Assembly (NCBI GenBank): GCA_028023455.1
Contig: JAQFVV010001087.1
Location: 1 to 64,000 of the forward strand
DNA length: 64,000 bases
From: Epiperipatus broadwayi
Lineage: Eukaryota > Onychophora > Udeonychophora > Euonychophora > Peripatidae
Reading direction: 5' to 3'
The position numbers and the translations under genes are program-made. Position 1 is the stretch's first letter, and each line of letters opens with the position of its first letter. This document shows positions 11,891 to 24,507 of the stretch, one piece after another. A model generated the notes under the pieces. It saw nothing but the letters and a program-made list of their open reading frames with translations. It was not told the origin of the DNA and did not search any database.

Positions 11891-12514
11891 ATGTAATCAA
11901 ATAAAATAAACGTTTAAATAAAGGCAATACTATATCAATCGTATATTATTGACCTGAATTCAGTAAACTACATAATTTGCTTTAATTACTCCACCTATAA
12001 TCCTGCATTCTCACTTCAAAATAAAATTTTAAGAAAATTTGTAAGTATAATGTGGCCAGACCAGTCGCATTAAATAGCCTTGAATTTTTGAAAGCTTTTT
12101 TTTTTTTTTTAATTATTGTTAGTTGACGTTTTTTCGAATATAAATAATGCTACACTACTGCTAATCTTTATTTATCACCTGGATATATTAGTTAAATTGA
12201 GCTAAGTACTATACAGCAAAAATTTATAGCCTATATATGTATATAAAGTGTAGGTAGATAATATATGAAGGATAGAAAAAAAATTATTATATTTTCAATA
12301 TTGTAAAAAAAAAAACCCTTTTATTTATGTATTTATTTAGAGTTGACAATATTTAAAAGATAAATAATGGGAGCCTATGTCTAGGCACATTTTTTTATTT
12401 CTTATATTTAACTGTCTTTTTTTATTATCATATTTATAATACTATTTTAGTTAATTAATGGAGGTGGATATACATTTAAACTTTACTTTGTCTTGTGAGA
12501 TTATATTCAAAGGG
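11891..12514. other. AT-rich sequence without a recognised gene
   Basis: Low-complexity A/T sequence with homopolymer runs (for example T at about 12098-12110). Nothing else is recognised. Confidence 0.5.
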
Positions 12515-12765
12515 AAATAGTAAATTTATCAAATTCAGTAGTAATTCTCTTGCTGTATCCACTACAGTATTTTAAAATTTACTTTTTGATGTGTTAAGTA
12601 TATTTAAACTGATATCCTTAAACGTTTATCAATTTCATAGTAAAAGTTTATAAAATTCAGTAATATTTCTCTTGCTGTACCCATGCCATTTAAAATTTTA
12701 ATTTAATATGTTAAATATATATTTAAACTAAAATCCTAAAAGTTTATCAAATTCATTATTATAAT
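12515..12765. repeat. Degenerate tandem duplication, period about 125 bp
   Basis: The segment ATTCAGTAGTAATTCTCTTG with CTGTATCCAC near 12530 recurs as ATTCAGTAATATTTCTCTTG with CTGTACCCAT near 12655. Both are followed by TTTAAAATTT, a TATATTTAAACT block and a CCTTAAACGTTTATCAA or CCTAAAAGTTTATCAA block. A third partial start (TTTATCAAATTCATTAT) is at about 12737. The remaining sequence to 13170 is AT-rich without a recognised feature. Confidence 0.75.
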
Positions 12766-13174
12766 TGATTTAAATTGTCATTAAATACATGATTCAAGCA
12801 CAGCTTAATTAATTTTAAATATATTTACAAAATCAAATTTTACCTGGCTTTACCAAAAGCTAAATTTTTCTTTTAAAAAGTTTTCCAACTCTGTAATCTT
12901 TTAATCAGTACTGCTTTTTTTTATGACGTCATTCAAAAACAGTTAGATTTTCCATGTATTTTTATATTTCAAAGTACAATTTTTTTTTAAACTTAAAATT
13001 AAAGCAAAAAATTATATTCTAGCGAAATTCTACACATAAGAAAGAAAGAAAATGATATAAGATTGATTCTTCAAGATTGGCGCAATATTTGTTGAGTTAT
13101 AAAGTCGCAAACTTTCACATTTATTTAGTAATATATTTCTTAGTATTACTACATCTGAATTGCCCAAGCATTTT

Positions 13175-14553
13175 AAATGAAGAAGTGACACGAAATTAAA
13201 TGTAAGAAGAAAAGAAAAACTACAACAAATGATGGAGTTATTAAAATATAACTGTTGAAAAAAAAAAATAGAAAATTTTTGACAAAGTTATATATCAAAC
13301 ATCTAAGTGATAAAGATAAATTAGATGATTGGGGAAATGCAGTAGTGATATTGATATTTAAGAAAGGTGATAGAGAAAATATAAAAATTATAGTCATATC
13401 AATCTTTTATCATTACTATATAAAATCTTTACCAAGTTAATTACAACTTGTCTACAGCAAACGTTGGATTTTAACAATTAAAGGAACAACTTGGATTTAA
13501 AAGTGATTTTAGCATATTGGATCACATCCACGTAATGAGAGCAGTTGCCATTATACTTTGGATTTGTAAATTATGAAAAGGCATTGATTCTACAAACATT
13601 TCTATAATAATTAAAGAATTGGTTCATCAAGATATAGCCCCAAAATTCGATAGCAGTAGTGTTATTAAGAAGATTAATCTTCAGAAAGGTATACAACAGG
13701 ATGATTCCATATTCTCAAACCTTTTACAGCACTTTTACAAAAAATATTTTGTGGTTTAACGTGAGATACTAAGAGAATAAGTAAATGGAGATTATTTAAG
13801 TCATTTAGATTTTTCAGAGGAAGATGTGCAAATAATGCTTTAGAATTTCAGGAAATGTTATAAGAGTTAAACAGGTGAAAATAAGAGAGTAGGTTTAAAA
13901 ATAAATGCTAAAATGACTAAAATAATGTTTAATGGTTTTACCAAAAAAAAAAAAAAAGAAAGAAACTAAAGATTGATAAAGTTAACAACTACAAATCTTT
14001 TGGTGAGTTTATTAATACAAATGGAAATATAATGGATGAAATTAATCATAGAATTAAACTTGGATGGAGTGGTTTTGGTAAAAATAACTTAACATTGAAA
14101 CAAACATGGCTATTTGTTTGAAAAGGAAGTGTGTTTTACTAGTTCTTGTTTATGGATCTGAGACTTGGATCTCGACAGAAGAGTAATATAAAGATTTCAG
14201 ACCATTCAATGAAATTTAGAGAGATGCAAGTTAGGAATAACAAGAAAGGATTGAAAATGAAGTACATGAGTGAGAGAACAAAAAGCTATTAACAAGATCA
14301 TTGAAAGAACTAAGAGACTCAAATGGAACTGGGCTGGACATATTGCTGGAAGATATAATAATAAATGGACATTTGACATTTTAAGCTAGACCCTAAGAGA
14401 TTGCAAAAGACCTAGAAGGAAATCACATGTGACATGGATGGATGAAATAAGGGAATTTTCTAGTATGATATGGAGAAGAGAGATTAGAGATTGGAGAAGT
14501 TGGATTAAACTTGAAGAGACAGTGAATCAATAATGGTTGAAAATGATGATGTA
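13175..14553 (+). pseudogene. RTE-like LINE, copy 2
   Basis: This copy reaches further 5' than copy 1. A short open piece at 13255-13440 reads DDWGNAVVILIFKKGDRENI, the conserved stretch just before the RT palm in RTE-type elements. It is followed by broken sequence equivalent to QLGFKSDFS and then DHIHVMRAVA, a frameshifted FVNYEKA (motif A, about 13556-13580), a damaged motif B near 13690, and a motif C region that has lost its FADD (near 13808). The C-terminal part (14030-14520) includes LVYGSETW-like and VTWMDEIREF-like stretches. The tail AATCAATAATGG plus TTGAAAATGATGATG matches copy 1. It is more mutated than copy 1, so probably an older insertion. Confidence 0.85.
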
Positions 14554-15699
14554 AAAATGTATAACAATGGTAGTTTTTATAGTAGTTATATGTTCTTGTT
14601 TATATTGCTAGATCTTTATTTTTCTATAGTACATAAAGTTATTTAATTTTGTATTTATATTATCATTTGAATTAAATCATTTTCACTATGAAATGAAATA
14701 TTACTAATACTGTTTAATTTAATACATAATTGAATATTTTTTCCTTCTTTTAAAAATATTACATTTCTTTTAACAACTGGGAAATTTTTGTTACTTGAAG
14801 CTGTTGAATTGCTAATATTAAATTACTCACTACCATTACTCTCTTATTAATGAGTATTATGAAAATACTCCAGATTTTTATGCAAAAAAAAAAAAAAAAG
14901 AATTGTATCATAACTTGCTTAATAATTGAAATGAACAAATTTTATTAAAAATTAATATTCAATTTTTAAACGTTATGAAGCTTAGAAAATTAATTCTTAC
15001 GAGCTTGATAAACGAATCCGTAATAAAAAACTACATTTTATTCTGATTGTTATAGAATATTCAAATATCAATATACAATATATATATTTCTTTTGCTTAT
15101 TGAGGTTTATTAAAATATCATATATCTGTAGCATCAGTAACTCATCAAAAAGTAATAGGAGAAAAATAAAAATAATATTTAAGTGTATATGTAGCTCTGA
15201 AATTAAGATGCTATAGTAAATTATATTAAGAGGGATGTCAGTATTTATCCTAAATTCATAAAAACGAATTAAAAAGTATGAAATTACTCAAAAGTTTATT
15301 TTTAAACTTAATTTTTATTGCATTCGATTAAATAGTTTTCTGTTTAGTGTGAAAAAGTTTCATCACTATCTTTTTTTCGCTATGATGGAATTTCATATGT
15401 ACACTGTACTGTGTGTATAACTGCTATCATTTATTTGTTACTTTTTCATTTACCACTGTCAAACTTCCTCCACTCACAACTTTGACGCCATCCATTTCTG
15501 ATAAATACACCAATGACCATTACTAATCATTTTCGAAACTAGAGATTATCTCTAGCACAGATATAAACTTTAAACCTCAGTTAAAGATTAATATATCTGA
15601 TTTTTTTAATTTTACTCACACGGAGTTATTCACCTTTCTCTGTCCCGTATGTAATATCGAAATGAAAAAGTAACAATTTACTCTAGATAAATACTTTGC
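14554..15699. other. AT-rich sequence without a recognised gene
   Basis: No gene, RNA or dispersed family is recognised. Confidence 0.5.
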
Positions 15700-15795
15700 A
15701 TATAATAAAGATATATATGAGAGATAGTGACCTGGGCCAACTGATGAGTGCTGGTTCAGCACGAAATGCATCTTGGAGATCATTTGTCTTTTATT
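15700..15795 (-). repeat. Dispersed repeat R1, fragment
   Basis: The segment GGGCCAACTGATGAGTGCTG, then GTTCAGCACGAAATGCAT and GAGATCATTTGTCTTTT, lines up with GGACCAACTGATGATTGCTG, then GTTTAGCATGAAATACGT and GTGATTATTTATCTTTT inside the inverted R1 copy at 22535-22953. A plus-strand open frame at 15696-15977 runs through it but reads like chance hydrophobic translation of AT-rich DNA. The following 15796-16599 holds nothing recognised. Confidence 0.75.
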
Positions 15796-16599
15796 GTATC
15801 TTTATTTATATGAATTTAAAAGAATGGGGAAGTATGGAGGTGTTTATTATTACAATCATTTATTTATATGTTTTCGATTTTTGTTTTTGTATTTTCTTTA
15901 TTTTAAAAATGCTGCTAACCAAAAGGGATAAAAAGAAAATATTTCAAATGAGAATCCCAACATCAAAAGTGAGATAGAAGAGGCTTGCTTATGATTACTT
16001 TAAAATAAACAAATACAAATGGAATCACTTAGATCTAAGTAGATAAAACGTTTTATGCCTATAAGCGTATGTATGACGATTTGATGAAAAAAAAGACGCT
16101 TCAGACTGTTGTTAGTTTTGTATATATATAGTGATTTATTTATGAAAGTAGTTTTTAATGTTATTTATTTTGTTTTCTTTAATTATTTCATTTTTTTATT
16201 TGAAATAAATGTGAAAGAGTAATTTTTTTTATTTATATCTTTTGCTCTTTTAGTAAATGAGCAAACAGATAAAAGTATTAAATATTTTTTAAAAAATTGC
16301 TATTCGTATTATCTTAGAGTTGGAACCAATCACCATATTTAATATGCAATTTTTAACTTTGAGTAAGGCAAACTTTAAATATCAGGATCTTTTTTTTTGA
16401 GTTCTTTACTCATAATAGTCATGGCTTATCTAAATATGAATTCTATTACTTAATTTTCTATTCTGAAAATATTATTTTGATATGCTTTTTTTGGCAGTCA
16501 CTATGCTTACTGTTAATAACAGTAGAAAACTCTCCATATAGTAGAGTCAATTTCTTGCATCTGTTGATTACTAAGGCTTGCACTGGGTGGTACTAGTGT

Positions 16600-18175
16600 A
16601 CAGAGAGTTTGAGGAGGTTAAAGGTGAAGTACAGAATGATAACAAACATAAAATCACATAGTAATGAAAATATTAGGTTTACAGAAAATGAATTGAATGA
16701 GACAGGGAATAAGTTGCAAAGTGGGAAGACAAGAGGCTTAGATGGATGGAAAGCAGAGATGGTGATGAAGTTAAAAAGCAGAAAGGCAAAAGATTTAGAT
16801 GGATGAGAAGCAGAGATGGTGATGAATTAAAGAAATAGGGCAAAATTAAATCTATTGTCATGTTTTAATAAGATGGCACAGAAGACAGAATTTCCAGATA
16901 AATGGAATAATACAAGAGTGAGGCTATTATTTAAAGGAAAGGGTAAGGACCATAGAAAGATAAACAATTACAGACTGATAGCTGGTGGCTGTAAGGATGG
17001 CAAAATGGATAGAATAAAATAATATAATAGGAGAAATGCAAGGCAGTTGTAGAATGAATAAGCATGTAGGAAATAGTTTATTTGTAATCACATAACTTAT
17101 AGATATGAGTAGGATACAAATAGGTAGTTATATATGGTATTTATAGATATAGAGAAAGCTTTTGATATGGCAAATAGGAATAGATTATGTGTAAGTTTAG
17201 TAAATTTGGGGATGAATGGAACTTTAGTTGTAGGTATCAATTAGGAAATATAGAATCAGAGTTAAAAATGGAGTGGGACTAATTTTATGCCATTTATTTT
17301 GTTTTTGTTTTATTTGAGGAAAGTGGAGAGAGCAATAGAAGAACTAGGAAGAGGGGTAAAGATTCCATTAATAGATGGCAAGGAATACTACACATTATCA
17401 GGTCTTTTGTGCAAAGGTAGGAAGATATGGAGGTTATGATGAAGATATGTGCAAGGATGGGTAAAAGTGATGGGGATTAAATTGAGTGAAGAAAAATCAA
17501 AAGTAATGATGATAAATGCTAGAAAAAGAGAAGAGAAAGAATTTTTATTGGAGGATATAAAGTTAAATGTGGTTAATAGGTATAAATATTTAGGAATCAT
17601 CTTAAGTAATCAGAGGAATTGGTTTTGATGAATGGGACAAAATTTGATAAATGAAGACAAGAAAGTGTCTGATAAAGAAATTAATAGTTTTCATATTATA
17701 AATATGATGTAGCAAGGATTGTATGTAAGGGAGTGGCAGTAGCAAGGTTAATTTATAATAATGATACAGTATATGTTAGTAAAGGGGTGTTTAGATTATT
17801 TAGAAAAAATACAAAGAGAGTAGAAAGACATGCATTAGATGTAGATGTGTGGATGACAAAGGAGGCAATTCAAGAAGAAATTGGATGGTCAAGTTTTTTG
17901 AGAGATGCAAAAAGCAAAATGAAAATGTTCAGTAGATTACAATTTATGGACGGTAAGAGAATAACCAAAAATAGTATTTGATTGGGTAACAAATAAAGAA
18001 CAGGCAACAAGATGGGTGAGAAAGGCAGTCTGGTATGCAGAAGATTTGGATAAAGACTTTGTGTCAGTATACTTGCATAAAAAGTAGGATGATTGTTTTA
18101 GGAGGATTATTGAGTATTATAGTGGCAAAGAATGGGATAGAAGAATAGATGTATTAATAAAGACATAAATGACAA
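16600..18175 (+). pseudogene. Second type of non-LTR retrotransposon (LINE) reverse transcriptase relic
   Basis: A plus-strand broken reverse transcriptase distinct from the RTE-like copies. In order: SGKTRGLDGWKAEMV (about 16718-16763); FPDKWNNTRVRLLFKGKGKD then HRKINNYRLIA (about 16890-16985); motif A FIDIEKAFDMANRNRL (17139-17187); and KLSEEKSKVMMINARKRE then VNRYKYLGIILSNQ (about 17480-17620), a region that follows motif C in LINEs. The C-terminal part includes WSSFLRDAKSKMKMFSRLQF (17733-17981) and WVTNKEQATRWVRKAV. Motif C itself is not recognisable. A 57-bp tandem duplication (about 16722-16835) repeats the LDGWKAEMV block, the second copy carrying a stop. The clade is uncertain (perhaps CR1/Jockey/R1-like). 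It is non-functional. Confidence 0.8.
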
Positions 18176-19220
18176 ATATACTCTTTCAAGATATAGTTTT
18201 TATTCAGTATAATTGAGTTTGCCCATGTAATATTATTGGTTTATTTAAGTATCTGAAGAGAAATAACAAACTACTGTTTCCCATGGATAGTGGCTAGTTA
18301 TGCTATTGTGCGGGAATAAATTATAGTGTCTCATTATCTTTAGCATTTGTCATTATTTTGCAATCAATAAGTTAATTAGGATATGATGGAGTCTCATGTA
18401 TCTAGCTGATTTTAGCAGGCTATAAAAAGAAAAGGTTAATCATGTTGTGTCTGACTATGGAATTCACACGTAGATTACCCTTGGGTGATTTTTGTATGGC
18501 TTGTACAATTCTGACATTTGCAACATATACCGATATGTATACATTGGAATTTAATAGTAATAATTCATATAATTCCAATAACTTATTACTTGAATTAATT
18601 ATTATTGATTATGATTATAAAAATAGTATATATATATATATTTCATTATATCTCTTTTTTTTTTTCCATTAAAAAATTATTAGGTTTTTTTTCTTAACAT
18701 CATTATAGAATTTATTAGATTATTATTTTATTTACCATAGTAAGTTTTTAAGTCTCAGGTGTTAGTCATGTATCTTTAAATTAATATCCAAAGATTTAAT
18801 AGTTTTTTAAAACTGCCAGGATTAAAATGTTATTTGCCTTAATGAATATCTCAAACATCCGCAGTTCTCCGATAATTATTGATCTTATAAATCTGTTTTG
18901 ATTGGTTGTGTCTATAGTATCAGAGTATGGATTTATTATATATAAAATATAAATTATGTGTGTCTAATAGATTTTGGAAAAAAATAAATATGTATAAAAT
19001 AGTAAGTTTATTTATATATGTATATCTGTATTGTGATTAGAATAAGTAATATTAACTATACGTAGTCATATGTCAATGATTAAATTTTAAGCTATTATGA
19101 CATAAATAAGCATTTTCTTATTCCAAAATCGATCAAAGTACTTAGGAAAGTTAATAAAAGCAGCAATTGAGCGATTTATTTATTATTGGAGATGGGGACG
19201 CAATTAATGCATATGCATTA
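18176..19220. other. AT-rich sequence without a recognised gene
   Basis: Nothing recognised. The open frame at 18442-18672 ends in poly Tyr/Ile from a TA run and is not a gene. Confidence 0.5.
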
Positions 19221-19283
19221 TTTTTTTTATCATGTGTCAAAGCATCGGCCGGGAAGCGAACCCGCGACAACTGTATTGCTTTC
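19221..19283 (-). mobile_element. tRNA-derived SINE, truncated fragment
   Basis: CATGTGTCAAAGCATCGGCC then GGGAAGCGAACCCGC is the inverted 3' end and B-box half (GCGGGTTCGCTTCCCGGCC on the minus strand) of the SINE family. The match fades within TTGCTTTCAA, so the A-box half is missing. It is preceded on the plus strand by a T run, the inverted A tail. Confidence 0.8.
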
Positions 19284-21594
19284 AAATATGTGCTATAAAA
19301 AATTACGAAATTTGAAAGAATAAAAAAAAAAAAAGATAAAATATTGTCATTTGTTAATAAACTGTAAATGTGAAGAAGGAAAATTAATATTCAAAAAAAT
19401 AACTGAAATAGTGATTAAAGTCTTATTTTTTGATGAGCTTAAATATTATTATTCAAAATTTAAATTAAAAAAAAGAGTAATTTTTGATGTCAATTTTTTT
19501 TTTTTTTATTGACGCAAGTTGGATTAAATTGTTGAGGAATTTGATAAACAATTTAATCAACAAATGTGAAGTAGACAATAAAATGTATTTACTGATAAAC
19601 AAAACAATATTCACTTAATTAATTAATGCATTTGATTTGTATCACATGCACTTAGTTAGAAACAATAGTTTTAATATTTGATTTTAGTTATGTCATAATC
19701 TGAGAGATTATTTAACAAGGATTTCCAAGCACTAAAGAGATCCACTAAGAGTCGCATACTAAATTTATACAAGCTGTTTTTACAAATAGACTAGGCTGCA
19801 AGAAAATTTCCAACAATTTAAGAGATAGCAACCATCAAACCAGAAGACCCTGGTAATCCAAGTAGAATCTGAAGTTTTATTATCTATAGCATTATGGAAA
19901 AGCTTCACTATTTTTTTGTAACCACTGAAATAACTGACTACATCTCCCACTTGTACCAGTTATAACCAATCCTGTCTTAATGCAGTTTGCCTGATTTTCC
20001 TGTTTTCTCTTATGATGTGATCAACTAATGTTAATGAACTTAACTGACAAACCTCCATGTATGATGGTAATAACATAATAAAATTGTGACAATTAACTGA
20101 AGAAATTTCAAGGAAGAATTTATTTATATATGAAGTCATCTGTTTATTCCACTACATTTAGGTACCCAAGCAAAACATGATTGCATCTACCACACATTTG
20201 GTTTATTAATGTGTGTTTGGTAATTCAACCCATTATAATGTATATATAAATTGAGTTAAAAATTGATTAAATACATATATACCACAGAAGAAAAGAGTTT
20301 ATTCAGTGCAATTCATTCTTCACTGGTCTCATTAGGCATATAAACATGTCACCTTATATTCTTACAATAACATTTCTTTTTGCACATTCACACTCAAATG
20401 GTCTGCCTGGGACTCGTTTTTTTATTCTCCACTTAAAAATAGTTAAGCGGCCATTTAGATAATATTATTTGGACCTGTTAAGTAAAATAATATTTTAAGT
20501 ATCTTTTAAATTAAAGCCTAGTCCTAGGTATGTCAAAGGAGTGCACTAAATTATTTTATTATAATAAAAAGTTCTATATACATTGTATAACAGAGATAAA
20601 GCAAACATCAAATAGCTCATTACAGTTCAAAGATCTCCCAACTATCATCCTGTAGACAATCTGAAAGAGACATCTTAACTTATCAGGCTTTTCTCATTCC
20701 TGAATGATGAAGATTTGAACATGTTAACTATTCTTGTTTACTGTCTAAGTAATAATAAGTAGTTCTTTTCTTCATTTATTGATCAATATTGAGTCGTTAG
20801 TGATTTAGCCAGGAGCCAACTACATGAAAGAAAAATTCTAATTCTGATAAGAAATTAGAAAAATTCAATATTTTTCATATTTGAATTTAGGTCATAGACA
20901 TGGCAGGCTGATATAGTATCACTATTTTCTTAATGCCATTTTAGATATATATTTAATTATTGTGTCTGTGAAATAATTTATTATAAAGGAAATTGTATGG
21001 CTTCAAGTTCTTTTTTAGCAGACGACATTATTACCAAGTTATAAAAAAACCTTATGGATTGATAATTTACATTTTTAAAAACTCTTTTCCAAAACAAATT
21101 ATATATATATAATCTTTTATGGTAGTCATTAATTAGCTGCCACATGCCACTTGATGTCCCTGTTTCCATGCAAAAGCACAGAAATATACCGTTTATGTAG
21201 CCTATAGAACAGTTCTGTTCATATTAGCCACTAAGCAGGGCTAAATGATGTTGCACACCAATATTACAGTCCATTTTTGTGCTTTCGGTACTATGCAAAT
21301 AGTGTACACTTCACAGATTGCTATAGTACGATGTGAGGGTGTGTAGAATTCAAGTGGGTCTAACTCTTTTCACGTGCATTTGAAGTAATGATTTTTTACA
21401 TGACCTGATGTAGTTTTAGATAGTAATAATTGTAAGCCCATCATCGCGCTTCCATACACATCTTTTTAAGGTGAAACGAATTGCAAAAGTGTACACCCCA
21501 GTAGCATTATACAGAAATCATGCAAAAAAATGTATTTTGTGCAAGAATAGTTATGAGATTACTAAAATGGTCATAGTTTGTCATTGTTTTTCAA
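19284..21594. other. AT-rich sequence without a recognised gene
   Basis: About 2.3 kb with no recognised gene, RNA or repeat. The minus-strand frame at 20981-21169 has no familiar motif. Confidence 0.45.
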
Positions 21595-22065
21595 AGCATA
21601 AACTTGGTTTGATCAGACAGTAATTTTAAAATGGAATTCTTACATTTTATCAAATAATGGTTTTTCATAAATTATTTTAAAATAGTTTTCAAAATGTCAT
21701 CATGGAATGTTTCTAATATTTATATATTTTTTTGTTTGATCAGAGTAGCGCATGTTTTTGTTTGATCAGGTGGTAATTTTAAAATGGAATTCTTACATTT
21801 TATTAAATAATTTTGTTTCGTAAATTTTTTTAGAATAGTTTTCAAAATGTCATGCATGTTTTGGATGATCCGAAGGATCATCAAAACCATCGGTTTCCCT
21901 TCCCTGCACAATACAGTGCTATGCACTGCCATGTATAATGTAATTTAAAAATGTTGGATCAGAGTGGTGCATCTTTTGGATAAAACAGCAGTCCCCCTCC
22001 ATACACATTCCAGCGCTATGCGCTGACATGTCTAATGTAATTAAAAAATGTAAAAAAATAAATGT
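21595..22065. repeat. Local tandem duplications
   Basis: Two overlapping direct duplications. TTTGATCAGACAGTAATTTT, then AAAATGGAATTCTTACATTT and a following AATAGTTTTCAAAATGTCAT (about 21608-21700), recurs at about 21767-21855 (period near 155-160 nt). The block CAATACAGTGCTATGCACTG plus CCATGTATAATGTAATT (about 21908) recurs as CATTCCAGCGCTATGCGCTG plus ACATGTCTAATGTAATT (about 22008; period near 100 nt). A palindromic GGATGATCCGAAGGATCATC sits at about 21861. No coding content is evident. The 22066-22534 interval beyond it is unremarkable. Confidence 0.75.
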
Positions 22066-22534
22066 AAATCCCTATTTTAAAAAACAAACATGGTTCGGTG
22101 ACGTTATATCTATTGGTTTTGGACTAGCAACAAAACCACCAAGCTGCGTGCGGTGGCTAATCTACTACAACCCATTTTATTTTCTGAATTTGTTTAAAAA
22201 ACAATTTTATGAGATCCATTATTAGTTTTTAGACAAATAATTCCTTGCATATATTTATTAAAGTAAAAATTTTGATGGATAAAAGATGTAAACGTGTATT
22301 TCATGTATTGATTTGCCTACTGTTAACATTAATGTTTAACTGTTATTTTGACTGGATTATCCTAGCTATCGTCTGAATAATGGAGATCATTGATATTGAA
22401 TAATCTCTACTACCTGATAATGGATGGTATAATGCAATCACAATCGTTATAATGCATTTCTAATGCATCTGCATACAAATTTGCAATATATGTTTACAAT
22501 GTATGTTTGCAATGTGTGTTCTAGTTATTACATA

Positions 22535-22953
22535 ATAGAGATGTCTGCTCACCCCTTGCATATGTACTAAATGGATTATATCCTGTACATGAGGGGTCAG
22601 ATATGCCTTAGGTCAACATGGGTGCGACAAAAATCTCAGCCTCAGGGTGGCCTTCGAGCATTCCATCATCAGATTTTCAATTGGATGGATGGTTGAAGAG
22701 TTGGAGTGTGGAGTAGATTGAAGCTTGTCCATTAAAGTATGAGGTTTGGCTATCTTAATATATATCTGAGCACTTATAGCATATATGTGTAGAGATGGTA
22801 ATCTGGACCAACTGATGATTGCTGGTTTAGCATGAAATACGTATATTGGTGATTATTTATCTTTTCGACATATATGTGTTCAAGTGTATCAGTGCTATGA
22901 GATAGTGTGGAGGGTGGTGGGTTGTGTGAAAGTCTGTGCTCATATACCATATA
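22535..22953 (-). repeat. Dispersed repeat R1, copy B
   Basis: The reverse complement of copy A: CCTGTACATGAGGGGTCAGA, CATTCCATCATCAGATTTTC, GAAGCTTGTCCATTAAAGTA and GGACCAACTGATGATTGCTG match A in inverted order along the whole length. It contains an extra segment around CGACAAAAATCTCAGCCTC that is shortened in A, so the original element is probably a little longer than A. Confidence 0.82.
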
Positions 22954-23984
22954 TATTACATATATAGACACAGGTATATAATAAGCCTGTGTGTTTCAGT
23001 TAATGTATGTTTACATAGACATTTATGTAGCTGTGCATGGTTTGGTATAGTAATAGAATGATAAATTCTGGAATCAATATACATAGATCCAGTTTTATGA
23101 ATTCCAAGGAATAAACCATTTTCATTTTTTTCTTTTCGTACACCTCCCAAGTCTGAAGGTAGACTTTTTTATTTTCTAAAACCTTAAAGTAACCAAGAAA
23201 ATTTCTAATGTCCACTTTATAAATTTTTGTCATAATATCTCTTATTACCATATGATTGTTTACATTATAAATAACTATATTTGACTATTCACCAACACAT
23301 GAACTAGTATGATAAGTTATCAGAAACTTTGATTGGGTCTTGGTGGTATATATACATATGTATGTTTTTTGTGTGTGTACTAATTTTTTTTTGTATTTTT
23401 ACTTATATGTTGATAGACTAAAATAAGATAATTCTCAATTTTCAGAAAACATAAACTCATCACCCAAGGCACTGTAAGCAACTAGAGGGTGCAAGAGTTT
23501 CTGGATTTGAACCTAGGCTGATGTTTGGAGTGATATTTTATTTGACTATCTGTAAAGTATGCTGCTGTCAAAGAAAAAAGATTTCATGAATTAGAAGAAT
23601 TGTCTAATATTAAGTGAATCATTATCATTCTTTGTGAAGTTAGAAGTCAAAGTGAAGTGACATTTTTTTAAAAAAATGTATGTGTACTTTATTATAAAGA
23701 CACAAATATTGAAATTACTAATGAAAGACGATTGATTCCAAGTAAAAAATGGAAGAAAATAACATTGAGGAATCTGAGAAAGTAATTATTAAATTTAATG
23801 AAAGATACTAAATGCAATAATTTAGATTTATGCTCCAATATGTTCTTACTCTAATGGTTGTGATACTATGGTATAGATGTATAAATGCTTTTGAACTGAC
23901 TATACACCATTTTAAGATTATCATGTGAAATTTTAATACAGAATGGGAAGAGCTAGTATCTGAACCTACCCTGGAACCTCTCTG
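22954..23984. other. AT-rich sequence without a recognised gene
   Basis: Short minus-strand frames here (22956-23251) show no known motif. Nothing else is recognised. Confidence 0.45.
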
Positions 23985-24166
23985 AGGAGTGCCAAAGCAT
24001 GAAACCATGGTCAGGGTTTTGTGGGGGGGGTCCTGACAGAGATATTTTAAGTGCTGGCTCTGGCTAAGCATTTATCACAAAGCTTGTAGAGGAATTGGCA
24101 AACCTCATTGTTTATTACTTACAAGCTTGGGTCATGTGATCTATGACTCTTATTTTGACTATTTAG
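23985..24166 (+). repeat. Dispersed repeat R3, copy A
   Basis: Matches the reverse complement of 35834-36022: GTGCCAAAGCATGAAACCAT then GGTCAGGG, TCCTGACA..ATTTTAA, GCTAAGCATTTATCACAAAG then CTTGTAGAGGAATTGGCAA, and TCATGTGATCTATGACTCTT then ATTTTGACTAT. It includes an 8-G run (24023-24030). It is non-coding and of unknown class. Confidence 0.8.
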
Positions 24167-24230
24167 AATGAGAAAATGTTTGAAAAAGCAAAGTGCTTTA
24201 AGTAAATTTGCATGTAGATATGGAAATGAG

Positions 24231-24507
24231 AGGGGGAAGAATTCGAAGATAGTATCAGCATTCAAATATATATTAATGAACATATAACAAAATTTGGATT
24301 ACATTTGAATTAAAAATAATGTGTTTGTTTAAATAGATTTTTGATCGTGAGATATAACATGTTAATGGAGGGGGAAGAATTCGAAGATAGTATCAGCATT
24401 CAAATATATATTAATGAACATATAACAAAATTTGGATTACATTTGAATTAAAAATAATGTGTTTGTTTAAATAGATTTTTGATCAGTGAGATGTAACATG
24501 TTAATGG
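24231..24507 (+). repeat. Tandem duplication of a 138-bp unit
   Basis: Two adjoining copies, starting at 24231 and 24369, begin AGGGGGAAGAATTCGAAGAT and end near AACATGTTAATGGA. They look identical over most of the unit apart from small differences near the end (GATCGTGAGATATAAC versus GATCAGTGAGATGTAAC). This is a recent duplication, or a collapse/expansion error in the assembly. Confidence 0.9.
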
